A program made the translations under genes and the position numbers. Shown here piece by piece: positions 26,267-34,952 of a stretch of DNA of 64,000 bases (its first letter is position 1; the number at the start of each line of letters is the position of its first letter). The DNA is from Flavimaricola marinus. Lineage in GTDB: Bacteria > Pseudomonadota > Alphaproteobacteria > Rhodobacterales > Rhodobacteraceae. Under the pieces are notes generated by a model, which saw only the letters and a list, made by a program, of their open reading frames with translations, had not been told where the DNA came from and searched no databases. The stretch spans positions 186,001 through 250,000 of the forward strand of contig NZ_FXZK01000004.1 in NCBI RefSeq assembly GCF_900184895.1, given 5' to 3'.

Positions 26267-26304
26267 GCGCCGACCCTTCCGAACCCAGTTATGAGGACCA
26301 TGCC

Positions 26305-27465
26305 ATGAGAGATATCGACTTTGCCGCCCTTGAGGTCGGATATGACGTTCCTGCCATTCCTGGCATGGACGAGGCCGACATTCAGACCCCTTGCCTCGTG
26401 CTGGATCTGGATGCGCTGGAGCGCAACATCACCAAGATGGGCGACTTTGCCAAGAAGATGGGGGTGCGCCACCGTGTCCATGGCAAGATGCACAAATCGG
26501 TCGATGTGGCGCTGCTGCAGGAACGGCTTGGTGGGTCATGCGGTGTCTGCTGCCAGAAGGTCAGCGAAGCCGAGGTCTTTGCCCGTGGTGGCATCAAGGA
26601 CGTGCTGGTGTCGAACCAGGTGCGCGATCCTGTGAAGATCGACCGCCTTGCCCGTTTGCCCAAGCTGGGTGCCCGCACGATCTGCTGTGTCGATGATCTG
26701 GCGAATGTGGCCGATCTGAGCGAGGCCGCAGTTCGCCATGGCACGCAGATCGAGTGCCTTGTGGAAATCGACTGTGGCGCGGGCCGTTGTGGCGTGACCA
26801 CGACCGAGGCCGTCATCGAGATAGCCCGTCCGATCGATGCCGCCGATGGCCTCAAGTTCGCGGGCCTGCAGGCCTATCAGGGCGCGATGCAGCACCTCGA
26901 CAACTATGACGACCGCAAGTCCAAGATCGAGATCGCTGTCGCCCAGGTGAGAGACGCCGTGGATGGCCTGAAGGCCGTGGGCCTCGAGTGCGATATCGTT
27001 GGTGGCGGCGGCACCGGCTCATACTACTTCGAGGGCGCGTCGGGCGTGTATAACGAGCTTCAGTGCGGCTCCTACGCTTTCATGGATGCCGATTACGGCC
27101 GCATCCTCGACAAGGACGGCAAGCGGATCGACCAAGGCGAGTGGGAGAATGCGCTGTTCATCCTGACCTCTGTGATGAGCCACGCCAAAGCGGACAAGGC
27201 CATCGTGGACGCCGGCCTCAAGGCGCAATCGGTGGACTCGGGCCTGCCGGTGATCTTTGGCCGCACCGACGTGGCCTATGTCAAATGCTCGGACGAGCAT
27301 GGTGTGGTTGCCGACCCGGATGGGGTGCTCAAGGTGAACGACAAGCTGCGCCTTGTGCCCGGCCACTGTGACCCGACCTGCAATGTCCATGATTGGTATA
27401 TCGGGGTCCGCGGCGGCAAGGTCGAGACGCTTTGGCCGGTGAGTGCGCGCGGCAAGGCCTATTGA
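26305..27465 (+). CDS. bhcC: beta-hydroxyaspartate aldolase
   Basis: Encodes 386 residues of the D-threonine aldolase-like (alanine racemase fold) PLP enzymes. BhcC condenses glycine and glyoxylate to beta-hydroxyaspartate. The PLP lysine is in VHGKMHKSVDVAL near the N-terminus, and the C-terminal divalent-metal motif GHCDPTCN is intact. The ATG at 26305 begins MRDIDFAALEVGYDVP; the frame upstream extends over the spacer but has no better ribosome-binding site. It lies 38 bp after bhcB and 78 bp before bhcD. Confidence 0.95.
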   Translation: MRDIDFAALEVGYDVPAIPGMDEADIQTPCLVLDLDALERNITKMGDFAKKMGVRHRVHGKMHKSVDVALLQERLGGSCGVCCQKVSEAEVFARGGIKDVLVSNQVRDPVKIDRLARLPKLGARTICCVDDLANVADLSEAAVRHGTQIECLVEIDCGAGRCGVTTTEAVIEIARPIDAADGLKFAGLQAYQGAMQHLDNYDDRKSKIEIAVAQVRDAVDGLKAVGLECDIVGGGGTGSYYFEGASGVYNELQCGSYAFMDADYGRILDKDGKRIDQGEWENALFILTSVMSHAKADKAIVDAGLKAQSVDSGLPVIFGRTDVAYVKCSDEHGVVADPDGVLKVNDKLRLVPGHCDPTCNVHDWYIGVRGGKVETLWPVSARGKAY

Positions 27466-27488
27466 TGCGCGAGGCCCGGCCGGGGGAC

Positions 27489-27523
27489 GCCTCCGGCGGG
27501 GCCGTATTTGGGGCCAAAAGAAG
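27489..27523 (+). repeat. dispersed hairpin-tail repeat (copy R4) inside the bhc operon
   Basis: A diverged copy with GCCTCCGGCGGGG followed by a TATTTGGGGCC...AAAAGAAG tail fills most of the bhcC-bhcD spacer. A CCCGGCCGGGG palindrome lies just upstream. The shortened T-run may weaken any terminator activity, letting transcription reach bhcD. Confidence 0.6.
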
Positions 27524-27543
27524 CGAATGACGGGAGAGACGTG

Positions 27544-28509
27544 ATGTGGATCGTGCCTGAGACGGCGATTGCCGATTTGATGACTCCGGAGGCCGCGTTT
27601 GATGCCGTGGAGCAGGTGTTTGCCGCCATGTCGCGGGGCGATGCCCGTAATTTCCCGGTGATCCGGGAGGCGATCGGCCATGCGGATGCAATATACGGGT
27701 TTAAGTCCGGATTTGACCGGGCTGGTCTGAACCTGGGCCTGAAATCGGGCGGCTATTGGCCGGGCAATGTGGCGAAGGGGCTGACCAATCATCAATCGAC
27801 CGTGGTCTTGTTTGATCCGGATACGGGCCGCCCGAGGGCGCTGGTGGGGGGCAATTTGCTGACCGCGCTGCGCACTGCGGCGGCGGCGGCAGTGTCGGTC
27901 AAGCATCTGGCCCGGACCGATGCCAAGGTGTTGGGCATTGTGGGGGCCGGTCATCAGAGCGCGTTCCAGATGCGTGCCGTGGCGGCCGAGCGCGGCTTCG
28001 AGCGGGTGATTGGATGGAACCGTGATCCGGCGAAGCTCGCCCGTTTGTCGCGGACGGCTGCCGATCTGGGCCTGCCCTTCGAGGCGGTGGATTTGGACCG
28101 GCTGGGGGCCGAGGCGGATGTGATCGTCACGGTCACCTCGTCGTTTGCGCAGATCCTGACGTCGGCACAGGTGCGCCCCGGCACCCATCTGGCCTGTATG
28201 GGGACCGATACCAAGGGCAAGCAGGAGGTCGGGGTGTCACTGGTGTCCCGAGCGGCGGTGTTTACCGATGAGGTTGCCCAGGCCGTGACCATCGGCGAGT
28301 GCCAGCACGCCGTTGCGGCGGGGCATCTGGATGCCGGGGCGATCACCGAGTTGGGCGCGGTCATCAACGGCACCGCCCCGGGCCGCACGTCCGCCGAACA
28401 GGTGACCCTGTTTGACGGCACCGGCGTGGGGTTGCAGGATCTGGCCGTGGCCGCCGCGGTCGTCGATCTGGCGATGGCGCGGGGCGTCGCCATAGAGGTG
28501 CCGTTCTAG
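27544..28509 (+). CDS. bhcD: iminosuccinate reductase
   Basis: Encodes 321 residues of the ornithine cyclodeaminase/mu-crystallin family. BhcD reduces iminosuccinate to aspartate with NADH, closing the cycle. Visible are NFPVIREAIGHADAIYGFK, the nucleotide-binding GIVGAGHQSAFQMRA and a C-terminal FDGTGVGLQDLAVA segment. These closely match what I remember of Paracoccus BhcD. The ATG at 27544 lies one codon after GTG 27541. Its end overlaps the convergent LacI gene by 4 bp. Confidence 0.95.
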   Translation: MWIVPETAIADLMTPEAAFDAVEQVFAAMSRGDARNFPVIREAIGHADAIYGFKSGFDRAGLNLGLKSGGYWPGNVAKGLTNHQSTVVLFDPDTGRPRALVGGNLLTALRTAAAAAVSVKHLARTDAKVLGIVGAGHQSAFQMRAVAAERGFERVIGWNRDPAKLARLSRTAADLGLPFEAVDLDRLGAEADVIVTVTSSFAQILTSAQVRPGTHLACMGTDTKGKQEVGVSLVSRAAVFTDEVAQAVTIGECQHAVAAGHLDAGAITELGAVINGTAPGRTSAEQVTLFDGTGVGLQDLAVAAAVVDLAMARGVAIEVPF

Positions 28510-29543
28510 CCGCGCTTGAGCGTATCGCCGAAGTCGATCTTGGGCTGCAGCTCCGTCAGCAGCGGCATGGCGTCGGCCCCGTCCCCCATGCGCGACATGA
28601 TCACCTTGGCCGCGGCCTGCCCGATTTCGCGTCGGCAGGCATCCATCGTGGCCAGCCGTCGCGGCAGCCCGTCGAGCAACTCGACCCCGTTGAACCCGGC
28701 AAGCCCGATTTGACCCGGCACGTCGATGCCTTTCTCCAGCAGATACAGCAGCCCGCCGGCGCCGATCATGTCGTTGGAGTAATACAGGAAATCGAGGTCC
28801 GGCGTGCGCGACAGCAGGGTTTGAGTCATCTCCCGCCCTTTGGCGAGCGCCGAGCCGCCGGAGTAGAACTCCCGGTCCGCAATCTCGATCCCGGCCTTGG
28901 CCAGCGTCCGTGTCAGCCCCTCGAACCGTTTCCGCGCCCGGTGGTCGAGCGGCATCTTGGTGCCCAGAAACCCGATCCGCGAGTAGCCTGCGGCGATGAT
29001 CGCCTCGGCCATCACCCGCCCGGCCCGCTGATGCGAGATGCCCACGCAGGCGTCGATGGGTTGTCCGTCGACGTCCATGATCTCGACCACGGGGACATTG
29101 GCCTGCGCCAGCATCGCCCGCGACGCCTCGGAATGCTCGAGCCCGGCGATGATCACACCGGCGGGCCGCCACGACAGCATGTCGAAGAGCACTTTCTCTT
29201 CTTTTTCAGGCAGGTAGTCGGTGACCCCGACCACCGGTTGCAGGTCCGTGTCCTCGAGGATCTCGGATACGCCGGCGAGCACTTCGGGAAAGACCATGTT
29301 CTTGAGCGACGGGATGATGACCGCGACGAGGTTCACATGACTCGAGGCCAGCGATCCGGCGATCTTGTTGGGCACGTAGCCCAACCGCTTGGCCGCCGCC
29401 TGCACTTTCGCCCGCGTGGCCTCGCTCACATCGCCCTTGCCGCGCAGCACGCGGCTGACCGTCATTTCGCTGACGCCCGATTCTTCGGAGACGTCGCGCA
29501 GAGTGAGGGGGCGGCGGGGTGGAATGGTCACGTCAGGGTGCAT
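28506..29543 (-). CDS. LacI-family transcriptional regulator (GntR/gluconate-type)
   Basis: Encodes 345 residues. The N-terminal HTH and hinge helix read LRDVSEESGVSEMTVSRVLRG and RLGYVPNKIAGSLAS; the rest is a periplasmic-binding-protein-like effector domain. It resembles LacI members controlling gluconate or sugar-acid genes. It is convergent with bhcD and upstream of no catabolic gene here, so its target is unclear; the sugar ABC operon at 6.6-11.5 kb lacks its own regulator but is distant. Confidence is high for the family and low for the ligand. Confidence 0.9.
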   Translation of the reverse strand: MHPDVTIPPRRPLTLRDVSEESGVSEMTVSRVLRGKGDVSEATRAKVQAAAKRLGYVPNKIAGSLASSHVNLVAVIIPSLKNMVFPEVLAGVSEILEDTDLQPVVGVTDYLPEKEEKVLFDMLSWRPAGVIIAGLEHSEASRAMLAQANVPVVEIMDVDGQPIDACVGISHQRAGRVMAEAIIAAGYSRIGFLGTKMPLDHRARKRFEGLTRTLAKAGIEIADREFYSGGSALAKGREMTQTLLSRTPDLDFLYYSNDMIGAGGLLYLLEKGIDVPGQIGLAGFNGVELLDGLPRRLATMDACRREIGQAAAKVIMSRMGDGADAMPLLTELQPKIDFGDTLKRG

Positions 29544-29648
29544 CCATGATAGCTATGCGTCAGTGATACTCTTCCTCGGCGTGAGCGCCAAGAGCATGCG
29601 TGAGCTTGGTTGTCAGATGTCCCGCGCCTTGCTAGGGAAGTCTGGCGT

Positions 29649-29725
29649 GGCCCCGTGGCTCAACTGGATAGAGCAGCCCCCTCCTAAGGGGCAGGTTGCA
29701 GGTTCGAATCCTGCCGGGGTCACCA
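29649..29725 (+). tRNA. tRNA-Arg (anticodon CCT)
   Basis: The cloverleaf can be drawn fully: acceptor GGCCCCG with CGGGGTC (one G-T pair), D stem GCTC/GAGC, anticodon stem GCCCC/GGGGC with loop CTCCTAA (anticodon CCT, reading AGG), T stem GCAGG/CCTGC with TTCGAAT. The terminal CCA is encoded. It lies in the gap between the LacI regulator and ccoS. No integrase or attachment repeat was seen nearby. Confidence 0.97.
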
Positions 29726-29780
29726 GATCTTGAAGGAGCTTTGCAGCCTGTGCCCGTGTGACCCTTGCCGGGAACATGTG

Positions 29781-29918
29781 TCAGTCGTCAAGCAGGATCC
29801 GGGCGGCGTTGCCTTTGTCGTCGTCGTATTGATCGGACCGCACGGTCCAGAGGAACCCGGCGAGCCCCAGACCTCCGAGGATCAGCGAGACCGGGATGAG
29901 CACAACAAGCACGTTCAT
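29781..29918 (-). CDS. ccoS: cbb3 oxidase maturation protein CcoS
   Basis: A 45-residue protein with one N-terminal membrane helix (NVLVVLIPVSLILGGLGLAG), then FLWTVRSDQYDDD, the conserved CcoS sequence pattern. CcoS is needed for cofactor insertion (haem b and copper) into the cbb3 oxidase subunit CcoN. Its ATG overlaps the end of ccoI by 4 bp. It is the last gene of ccoGHIS and is shorter than a usual ORF-calling cut-off. Confidence 0.9.
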   Translation of the reverse strand: MNVLVVLIPVSLILGGLGLAGFLWTVRSDQYDDDKGNAARILLDD

Positions 29919-32032
29919 TTGACCCACCTCATGCGTTGGGAATTCAGGATCACTGTGATCGACGAGATCGACATTGCCAAGGCCGCCATGAGCGGTGTGG
30001 CGTAACCGGCCAGCGCGATCGGGATAGCGATGCCGTTATAGACCGTGGCGATCGTGAAGTTTTGCTGGCTGAGCGTCCGCGTCGCCCGGGCCACCCGCAG
30101 GATCGTGGGCAACATGGCGAAGCCCTCTTTCAGGATCACCACATCGGCCGCATTCCGCGATGCGTCCAGCGCCGAGGAGGGCGCGATCGAGGCATGTGCC
30201 GAGGCCAGCGCGACGGTGTCGTTCAGCCCGTCACCGATCATCAGCACGTGGTGTCCCTGATCGGCCAGCGCGGTCAGGTGCCGCAGTTTGTCATCGGGCC
30301 TGGCGTTGGCGATGACCGGCAGGCCGACTTGCACGGCCAGCCTCTGCGCCGGGCCGTCGGCGTCGCCGGTGACGATGTCGCCCGGCAGGTCGATCTGGCC
30401 GAGCGCCTCTTGCACGCCCTCCCGCAGTGTCTCGATGGTATCGAAGGCGATGGCGTCGTCGTTGCCGACCCTCAGTCCGAGCCCGTCGAAGGACGCCCCG
30501 AGCCATGCCCCCCGCCCGAGACGCACGGTTTGCCCGTCGATCTGCCCGGTGACGCCTTGTCCGGCGGCTTCTATGATCTGGTCGACCTTTGCCGGGACGA
30601 CCCCGTCGAGCGCGGTCACCAACGCCCGCGACATCGGGTGATGCGAGGCTTGGGCGAGGGCCAGCGCGATGCCTTGATCCTTGGCGCTGATCCCGGCGGG
30701 AAGGGCCACGGCGGGCCGTGTCAGGGTGCCTGTCTTGTCAAAGGTGATGTGGTCGACCTCGGCCAGCCGTTCGAGGGCGGTGCCGTGCTTGACCAGCACC
30801 CCTTCGGAGAAAAGCCGGCTGACGGCGGCGGTCGAGACTGCGGGCACGGCCAGCCCCAGCGCGCAGGGGCAGGTGATGATCAAAACCGCAATCGCGATAT
30901 TGAGCGAGAGCCGGATGTCGCCCGAGAAGGCCACCCAGCCGATAAAGGCCGCCAAGGCCAGCAGATGCACGGCGGGCGCATAGATCTGTGCGGCCCGGTC
31001 GGCCAGCGCGGTGTAGCTGTTGCGGCTGTTTTCGGCGGTCTCGACCATCGCAGCCATACGCCGGAGTGTGGTGTCTTCGCCCACGGCGGTCGCCCGCAGC
31101 CGCAGCGGTGCGGCGAGATTGATCTCGCCGGCTTGCAGCGGAGCGTCGGCCTTGACGCTGACGGCGGCGCTTTCCCCGGTGAGGAAGCTGCGGTCCATCA
31201 GCGCGCCGTCGGACAGCAGCACGCCGTCCACCGGCACCCGCGCCCCGGAGGGCACCGAAACCACGTCACCGATTTGCAGCGCCGAGACGGCGACCGTCTG
31301 GGTTCCGTTGCCGCTGACCCGCTCTGCCGTTTGCACTTCGAGTGCGGTCAGTTCCTTGGCCGCTGACCGGGCCGTGCTGCGCGTTTGGTGATCGAGGTAG
31401 CGCCCGATCAGCAGGAAGAACGTCAGTGACAGCGCCGCGTCGAAATAGGCGTGCGCCCCGCTGTTGAGCGTCTCGAACAGCGACATGCCGGCCGCCAGCA
31501 GGATTGCGAGTGAGATCGGCACATCCATGTTGAGCCGCCGAACCCGCAGCGCCGACCATGCGTTCTGAAAGAACGGTTGCCCGGAATAGGCGACGACCGG
31601 CAGCGCGATGGCGGCCGAGATCAGGTGGAACAGATCGCGCGTCGCGTCGGTGGCCCCGGACCAGACCGCGACCGACAGCAGCATCACGTTCATCATCGCA
31701 AAGCCCGCAACGGCCAGCCGCGTGAGCAACACGCGCCCCTGATCGTCGCGGGCTGAATTCAGCGCGGCGAGGTCCAGCGGATAAGCCTCGTAGCCCAGCC
31801 CGGTGAGCTGTGTCAGCACCGCGTTCGGATCGACCGGCCCGCTGACCGACAGCCGCTTCAGCGACAGGTTGACCCGCACCGATTGCACGCCGTTCAACGT
31901 GCTGAGCCCGCGTTCGATCTTGCCGATGCAGGCGGCACAGTGGATCGTCGGCAGCGAGAATTGCAGCGCCGGGCCGGAGGCCATCTCTTGCGCCAATGGC
32001 GCGGCGGTGCAGGCGGGGCAAGCGTAGGTCAT
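29915..32032 (-). CDS. ccoI: copper-exporting P-type ATPase of cbb3 assembly (FixI/CcoI)
   Basis: Encodes 705 residues of a P1B-type ATPase. In order: an N-terminal CPAC motif, a heavy-metal-associated domain with HCAACIGKIE, transmembrane helices, the actuator motif LTGES, the membrane copper site CPC in ITCPCALGLA, the phosphorylation site DKTGT and the hinge GDGLNDTVAL. CcoI moves copper across the inner membrane for CcoN assembly. It overlaps ccoH (ATGA) upstream and ccoS downstream, so the four genes are tightly coupled. Confidence 0.95.
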   Translation of the reverse strand: MTYACPACTAAPLAQEMASGPALQFSLPTIHCAACIGKIERGLSTLNGVQSVRVNLSLKRLSVSGPVDPNAVLTQLTGLGYEAYPLDLAALNSARDDQGRVLLTRLAVAGFAMMNVMLLSVAVWSGATDATRDLFHLISAAIALPVVAYSGQPFFQNAWSALRVRRLNMDVPISLAILLAAGMSLFETLNSGAHAYFDAALSLTFFLLIGRYLDHQTRSTARSAAKELTALEVQTAERVSGNGTQTVAVSALQIGDVVSVPSGARVPVDGVLLSDGALMDRSFLTGESAAVSVKADAPLQAGEINLAAPLRLRATAVGEDTTLRRMAAMVETAENSRNSYTALADRAAQIYAPAVHLLALAAFIGWVAFSGDIRLSLNIAIAVLIITCPCALGLAVPAVSTAAVSRLFSEGVLVKHGTALERLAEVDHITFDKTGTLTRPAVALPAGISAKDQGIALALAQASHHPMSRALVTALDGVVPAKVDQIIEAAGQGVTGQIDGQTVRLGRGAWLGASFDGLGLRVGNDDAIAFDTIETLREGVQEALGQIDLPGDIVTGDADGPAQRLAVQVGLPVIANARPDDKLRHLTALADQGHHVLMIGDGLNDTVALASAHASIAPSSALDASRNAADVVILKEGFAMLPTILRVARATRTLSQQNFTIATVYNGIAIPIALAGYATPLMAALAMSISSITVILNSQRMRWVK

Positions 32033-32505
32033 TCGGCGATCATCACGATTATGCGTTGTTGAAACAAGGTCCCGTCGTCGGCGCGTGCCTTGATCCGCAG
32101 GTTCCAGTTGCCGTGGCTGCCCGTCGAGGCGACGTCGCCCGCACGCAGCACGGTGGCCTGAAGCGCCTCGCCGTTGAAGGTGAACTCGGGCGTCTCGTCC
32201 TGTGCGACGCTGGTGGCCCGGCCAAAGACAGCCTCTTCGATCACCGGCGCGATGGGCTGGCCGTCTTGCAGGATGACCAGCGAGAGGGTGCCGCCGTCGA
32301 GGCTGGCCGACACGTCCCAGCCGAGCGCGACCTGCGCCGCGCGGTCCTCGTCAAAGGACTGGCTGGCGACGTAGGAGTTGTCGACCTCCAGCCCCGGAAA
32401 CGTCCGCACGGCGTTGACCGCCAGCGTCAGGTTTACCGTGATGATCACGCCGAAGGCCAAGGCGAATACGGCAAAGACGTGCCACCCTTTGATTTCGCGT
32501 GTCAT
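32029..32505 (-). CDS. ccoH: FixH/CcoH family protein
   Basis: Encodes 158 residues with an N-terminal membrane anchor (WHVFAVFALAFGVIITVNLTLA) and a periplasmic beta-rich domain with the conserved NSYVASQSFDEDRAAQ and GWDVSA segments. FixH/CcoH is required for stable cbb3 oxidase assembly. It overlaps ccoG upstream and ccoI downstream by 4 bp each. Confidence 0.93.
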   Translation of the reverse strand: MTREIKGWHVFAVFALAFGVIITVNLTLAVNAVRTFPGLEVDNSYVASQSFDEDRAAQVALGWDVSASLDGGTLSLVILQDGQPIAPVIEEAVFGRATSVAQDETPEFTFNGEALQATVLRAGDVASTGSHGNWNLRIKARADDGTLFQQRIIVMIAE

Positions 32506-34052
32506 TGAACTCTCCCGTTGAAATTGGTGGCAAGGCTGGCGCGGTCGCCGGTGGTGATATCTTCGACCCAGAACCGCAGATCGGTGCTGTCGATCGTGGC
32601 GGCGGGATCTTCGCTGCGGGCGGTGACGTAGACACGCTGCAGGACGGTGCTGTTGGCGGGCACGTCGACCGTCAGGTCTCTGCCGCCGCCTTCGAGATCG
32701 ATCCGCAGGGTTTCGTCACTTGTCAGGCTGAGGTGGAATTCCCGGTCTTCGCCCGACTTGTTGCGCAGCCGCACGTCATAGATGTTGCGGATGGCCCCGT
32801 CCGATTGCACCACATAGGTCGGGTTGCGCACCGGGCTGACCGTCAGCTCGATATCGGACCGAATGAACAGCGCGTAGACCAACCCGAGCCCGATGGCCCC
32901 CCAAAGCGCCGTGTAGAGGATCGTGCGCGGACGCAGCACGTGCCGCCAGATCTTCTTGGGCGGGTTGCCCGCCCGCTCGGCCGGTTCGTCGGACAGCGCG
33001 AGATAGTCGATCAGACCGCGCGGCTTGCCGATCTTGTCCATCACCTCGTCGCAGGCGTCGATGCAGAGCGCACAGGTGATGCATTCCATCTGCTGACCGT
33101 CGCGGATGTCGATCCCCATCGGGCAGACGTTCACGCAGGCCATGCAGTCGATGCAGTCGCCGTGCTCCTGCTCGGCTGCGGTGATTTTTGGCGTGCCGCC
33201 AACCTGAAGGGCCGCGTTCGGATAGGGCGTCGCAGGATAGCGGGCCCCACCGGGGCCGGCGGCCCGCACCTCGCGTTCCGCCTTCTCGGCGGCCAGCCGG
33301 TCGCGCTTGCGCACGTTGCCTTTGCCACGCGGCTCGCCCCGCCATTCCCGGTAGGCGACGGTGATGGTGTCGGGGTCCATCATCGCGGCCTGAATCCGTG
33401 GCCACGGACACATGTAGATGCAGACCTGCTCACGCATGAAACCGCCGAAGACAAAGGTCGTCGCGGTCAGGATGGCGATGGTGATGTAGGCAGCGGGATG
33501 CGCCTGGAATTGCACCAAATCAACCAGCAGCGTCGGCGCGTCGGTGAAGTAGAACACCCAAGCCCCTCCGGTGGCGACCGCAATCATCAGCCAGACAAAC
33601 CACTTCGTGAGCCGAAGCCGGACTTTTCGAACATCCCAGTTTGCCCTGTGCAGCCGGACTCGCGCGTTCCGGTCGCCTTCGATCCAGCGTTCCACGAGGA
33701 TGAAGAGGTCCGTCCAGACGGTTTGCGGGCAGGTGTATCCGCACCAGACCCGCCCCAGCGCCGAGGTGAACAGAAACAGCCCCAAGCCGGCCATGATCAG
33801 CAGCCCGGCGACGAAATAGAATTCGTGCGGCCAGATCTCGATCCAGAAGAAGTAGAACCGCCGCCCCGCCATATCCACCAGCACCGCCTGATCGGGCAGG
33901 CTTGGCCCGCGATCCCAGCGAATCCAAGGGGTCAGGTAGTAAATCCCCAAAGTGACGACGAGAATCGCCCATTTGAAGCGCCGAAACCGGCCGGAGACCC
34001 GCCGCGGAAAGATCGGTTCGCGGGCGGCGTAGAGTTTGGGTGTCGAAGACAT
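32502..34052 (-). CDS. ccoG: cbb3 oxidase accessory protein CcoG (RdxA/FixG), 4Fe-4S
   Basis: Encodes 516 residues from the ATG at 34052 (MSSTPKLYAAREP). Several membrane helices precede two ferredoxin-type clusters: CIDCMACVNVCPMG and CITCALCIDAC. The membrane part carries GRVWCGYTCPQTVW. A C-terminal immunoglobulin-like domain follows. CcoG is a cupric reductase helping copper delivery to the oxidase. It heads ccoGHIS and has an FNR box 52 bp upstream of its start. The longer frame upstream adds only nine codons. Confidence 0.95.
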   Translation of the reverse strand: MSSTPKLYAAREPIFPRRVSGRFRRFKWAILVVTLGIYYLTPWIRWDRGPSLPDQAVLVDMAGRRFYFFWIEIWPHEFYFVAGLLIMAGLGLFLFTSALGRVWCGYTCPQTVWTDLFILVERWIEGDRNARVRLHRANWDVRKVRLRLTKWFVWLMIAVATGGAWVFYFTDAPTLLVDLVQFQAHPAAYITIAILTATTFVFGGFMREQVCIYMCPWPRIQAAMMDPDTITVAYREWRGEPRGKGNVRKRDRLAAEKAEREVRAAGPGGARYPATPYPNAALQVGGTPKITAAEQEHGDCIDCMACVNVCPMGIDIRDGQQMECITCALCIDACDEVMDKIGKPRGLIDYLALSDEPAERAGNPPKKIWRHVLRPRTILYTALWGAIGLGLVYALFIRSDIELTVSPVRNPTYVVQSDGAIRNIYDVRLRNKSGEDREFHLSLTSDETLRIDLEGGGRDLTVDVPANSTVLQRVYVTARSEDPAATIDSTDLRFWVEDITTGDRASLATNFNGRVQ

Positions 34053-34103
34053 GTCTGGTTCCCTAGAGTTGCCCCTCACTAGGCCGACCGCAGGATTGCT
34101 GCC

Positions 34104-34117
34104 TTGATCTGAATCAA
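34104..34117. promoter_or_regulatory. FNR/FnrL box upstream of ccoG
   Basis: TTGATCTGAATCAA matches the FNR consensus TTGAT-N4-ATCAA exactly. It is centred 58 bp upstream of the ccoG ATG. The same 14 bases occur upstream of ccoN and between fnrL and hemN. Confidence 0.9.
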
Positions 34118-34129
34118 TTGGTTGCGCCG

Positions 34130-34777
34130 TCAGTCGGTTTTGAACCGCACCCGTTCAGGATCGACATGTGGCCCGGTGACCTCCCAGGGGGGCGGAGTGT
34201 CCTTGGGCAGCCGCTCGCGCGGCTTTTTCGGCAGGGCGTTGGCGATCTGTCCGGGCTGGACGAATTGCACCCCCTCGGGTGGGCAACAGGCCCCGTCGCA
34301 GGGCGTCTTGAGGTAGACGGTCCCCAACTTGTTGGTGATCCGGCGCGTGATGCTTTGTCCGAAGCCGAGGATCCCCAGGGTCAGATCGTCGCTCTGCGTG
34401 AAGGCGTAGTTGCGAAAGATGTCGACTTTCACGACCTTTTGGCAACCGGTGCCTTGCGCACATTTGACGAATAGCTCTTCGGGATCGACCTCGGTCGTCC
34501 AGCCGGAATGGACCTCGACGGTATCGCTCCGCCCGAAGCTGAAGCCCAGTGGGCCGACGCCGACCCCGATCGAGGCGCCGAAGCGGAGCCCGATCATCGA
34601 GACCCGCCCGCTCCGGTGCTGCACTCCGTGAACCTTGATGTCGCATTTGCCGTTGGCGACGGTATAGCTCCATCGCAGTTCACCGTAGAAGCGCTGAACC
34701 ACGGCAAGGAATTTGCCGCCCTTGCCCCATTGGGCGAGCATGAAATCGGTGAATCTTACGGGTGTTCCACGTGGCAT
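34130..34777 (-). CDS. hypothetical protein with Cys pairs, inside the cbb3 island
   Basis: Encodes 215 residues; I do not recognise the family. AGAGGAG lies 6-7 bp before the ATG at 34777, so it is probably a real gene. There is no signal peptide or membrane helix. The middle is Gly-rich (FGASIGVGVGPLGFSFG). Six cysteines lie at 45, 106, 112, 160, 164 and 165, including KCAQGTGCQK and PCDGACCPPEG. The C-terminus is Pro- and charge-rich. It sits between ccoP and ccoG on the same strand. A role in metal or redox chemistry of oxidase assembly would be speculation. Confidence 0.75.
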   Translation of the reverse strand: MPRGTPVRFTDFMLAQWGKGGKFLAVVQRFYGELRWSYTVANGKCDIKVHGVQHRSGRVSMIGLRFGASIGVGVGPLGFSFGRSDTVEVHSGWTTEVDPEELFVKCAQGTGCQKVVKVDIFRNYAFTQSDDLTLGILGFGQSITRRITNKLGTVYLKTPCDGACCPPEGVQFVQPGQIANALPKKPRERLPKDTPPPWEVTGPHVDPERVRFKTD

Positions 34778-34877
34778 CTCGATCTCCTCTGACGAGTGAA
34801 AGATCGACGCATCTTACCACGAATCCGCGACGCGCCCAAACCAGTGCCATGCCGGGCCGTCGGCGCGGGAAGGGCCC

Positions 34878-34911
34878 CGGAGCGGTGGAGAGATCAGCGA
34901 TCACCGCTCCG
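34878..34911 (-). terminator. stem-loop after ccoNOQP
   Basis: CGGAGCGGTG and CACCGCTCCG form a perfect 10-bp stem with a 14-base loop, 42 bp after the ccoP stop. There is no T-run on the minus strand, so it may stabilise the ccoNOQP mRNA 3' end rather than terminate strongly. Confidence 0.5.
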
Positions 34912-34952
34912 AGGGCGCCGGCCACCGGATCAACGGCGGCCGGGCGAACGTC

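Noticed and set aside
29649-29725. tRNA-Arg as a possible integration site of a mobile element
   Set aside because: No integrase, no repeated 3' tRNA end and no foreign-looking genes on either side.
32548-32570. GGTGATATCTTCGACCC resembling the dispersed repeat tail inside ccoG
   Set aside because: It lies in coding sequence, lacks the hairpin and matches only loosely.
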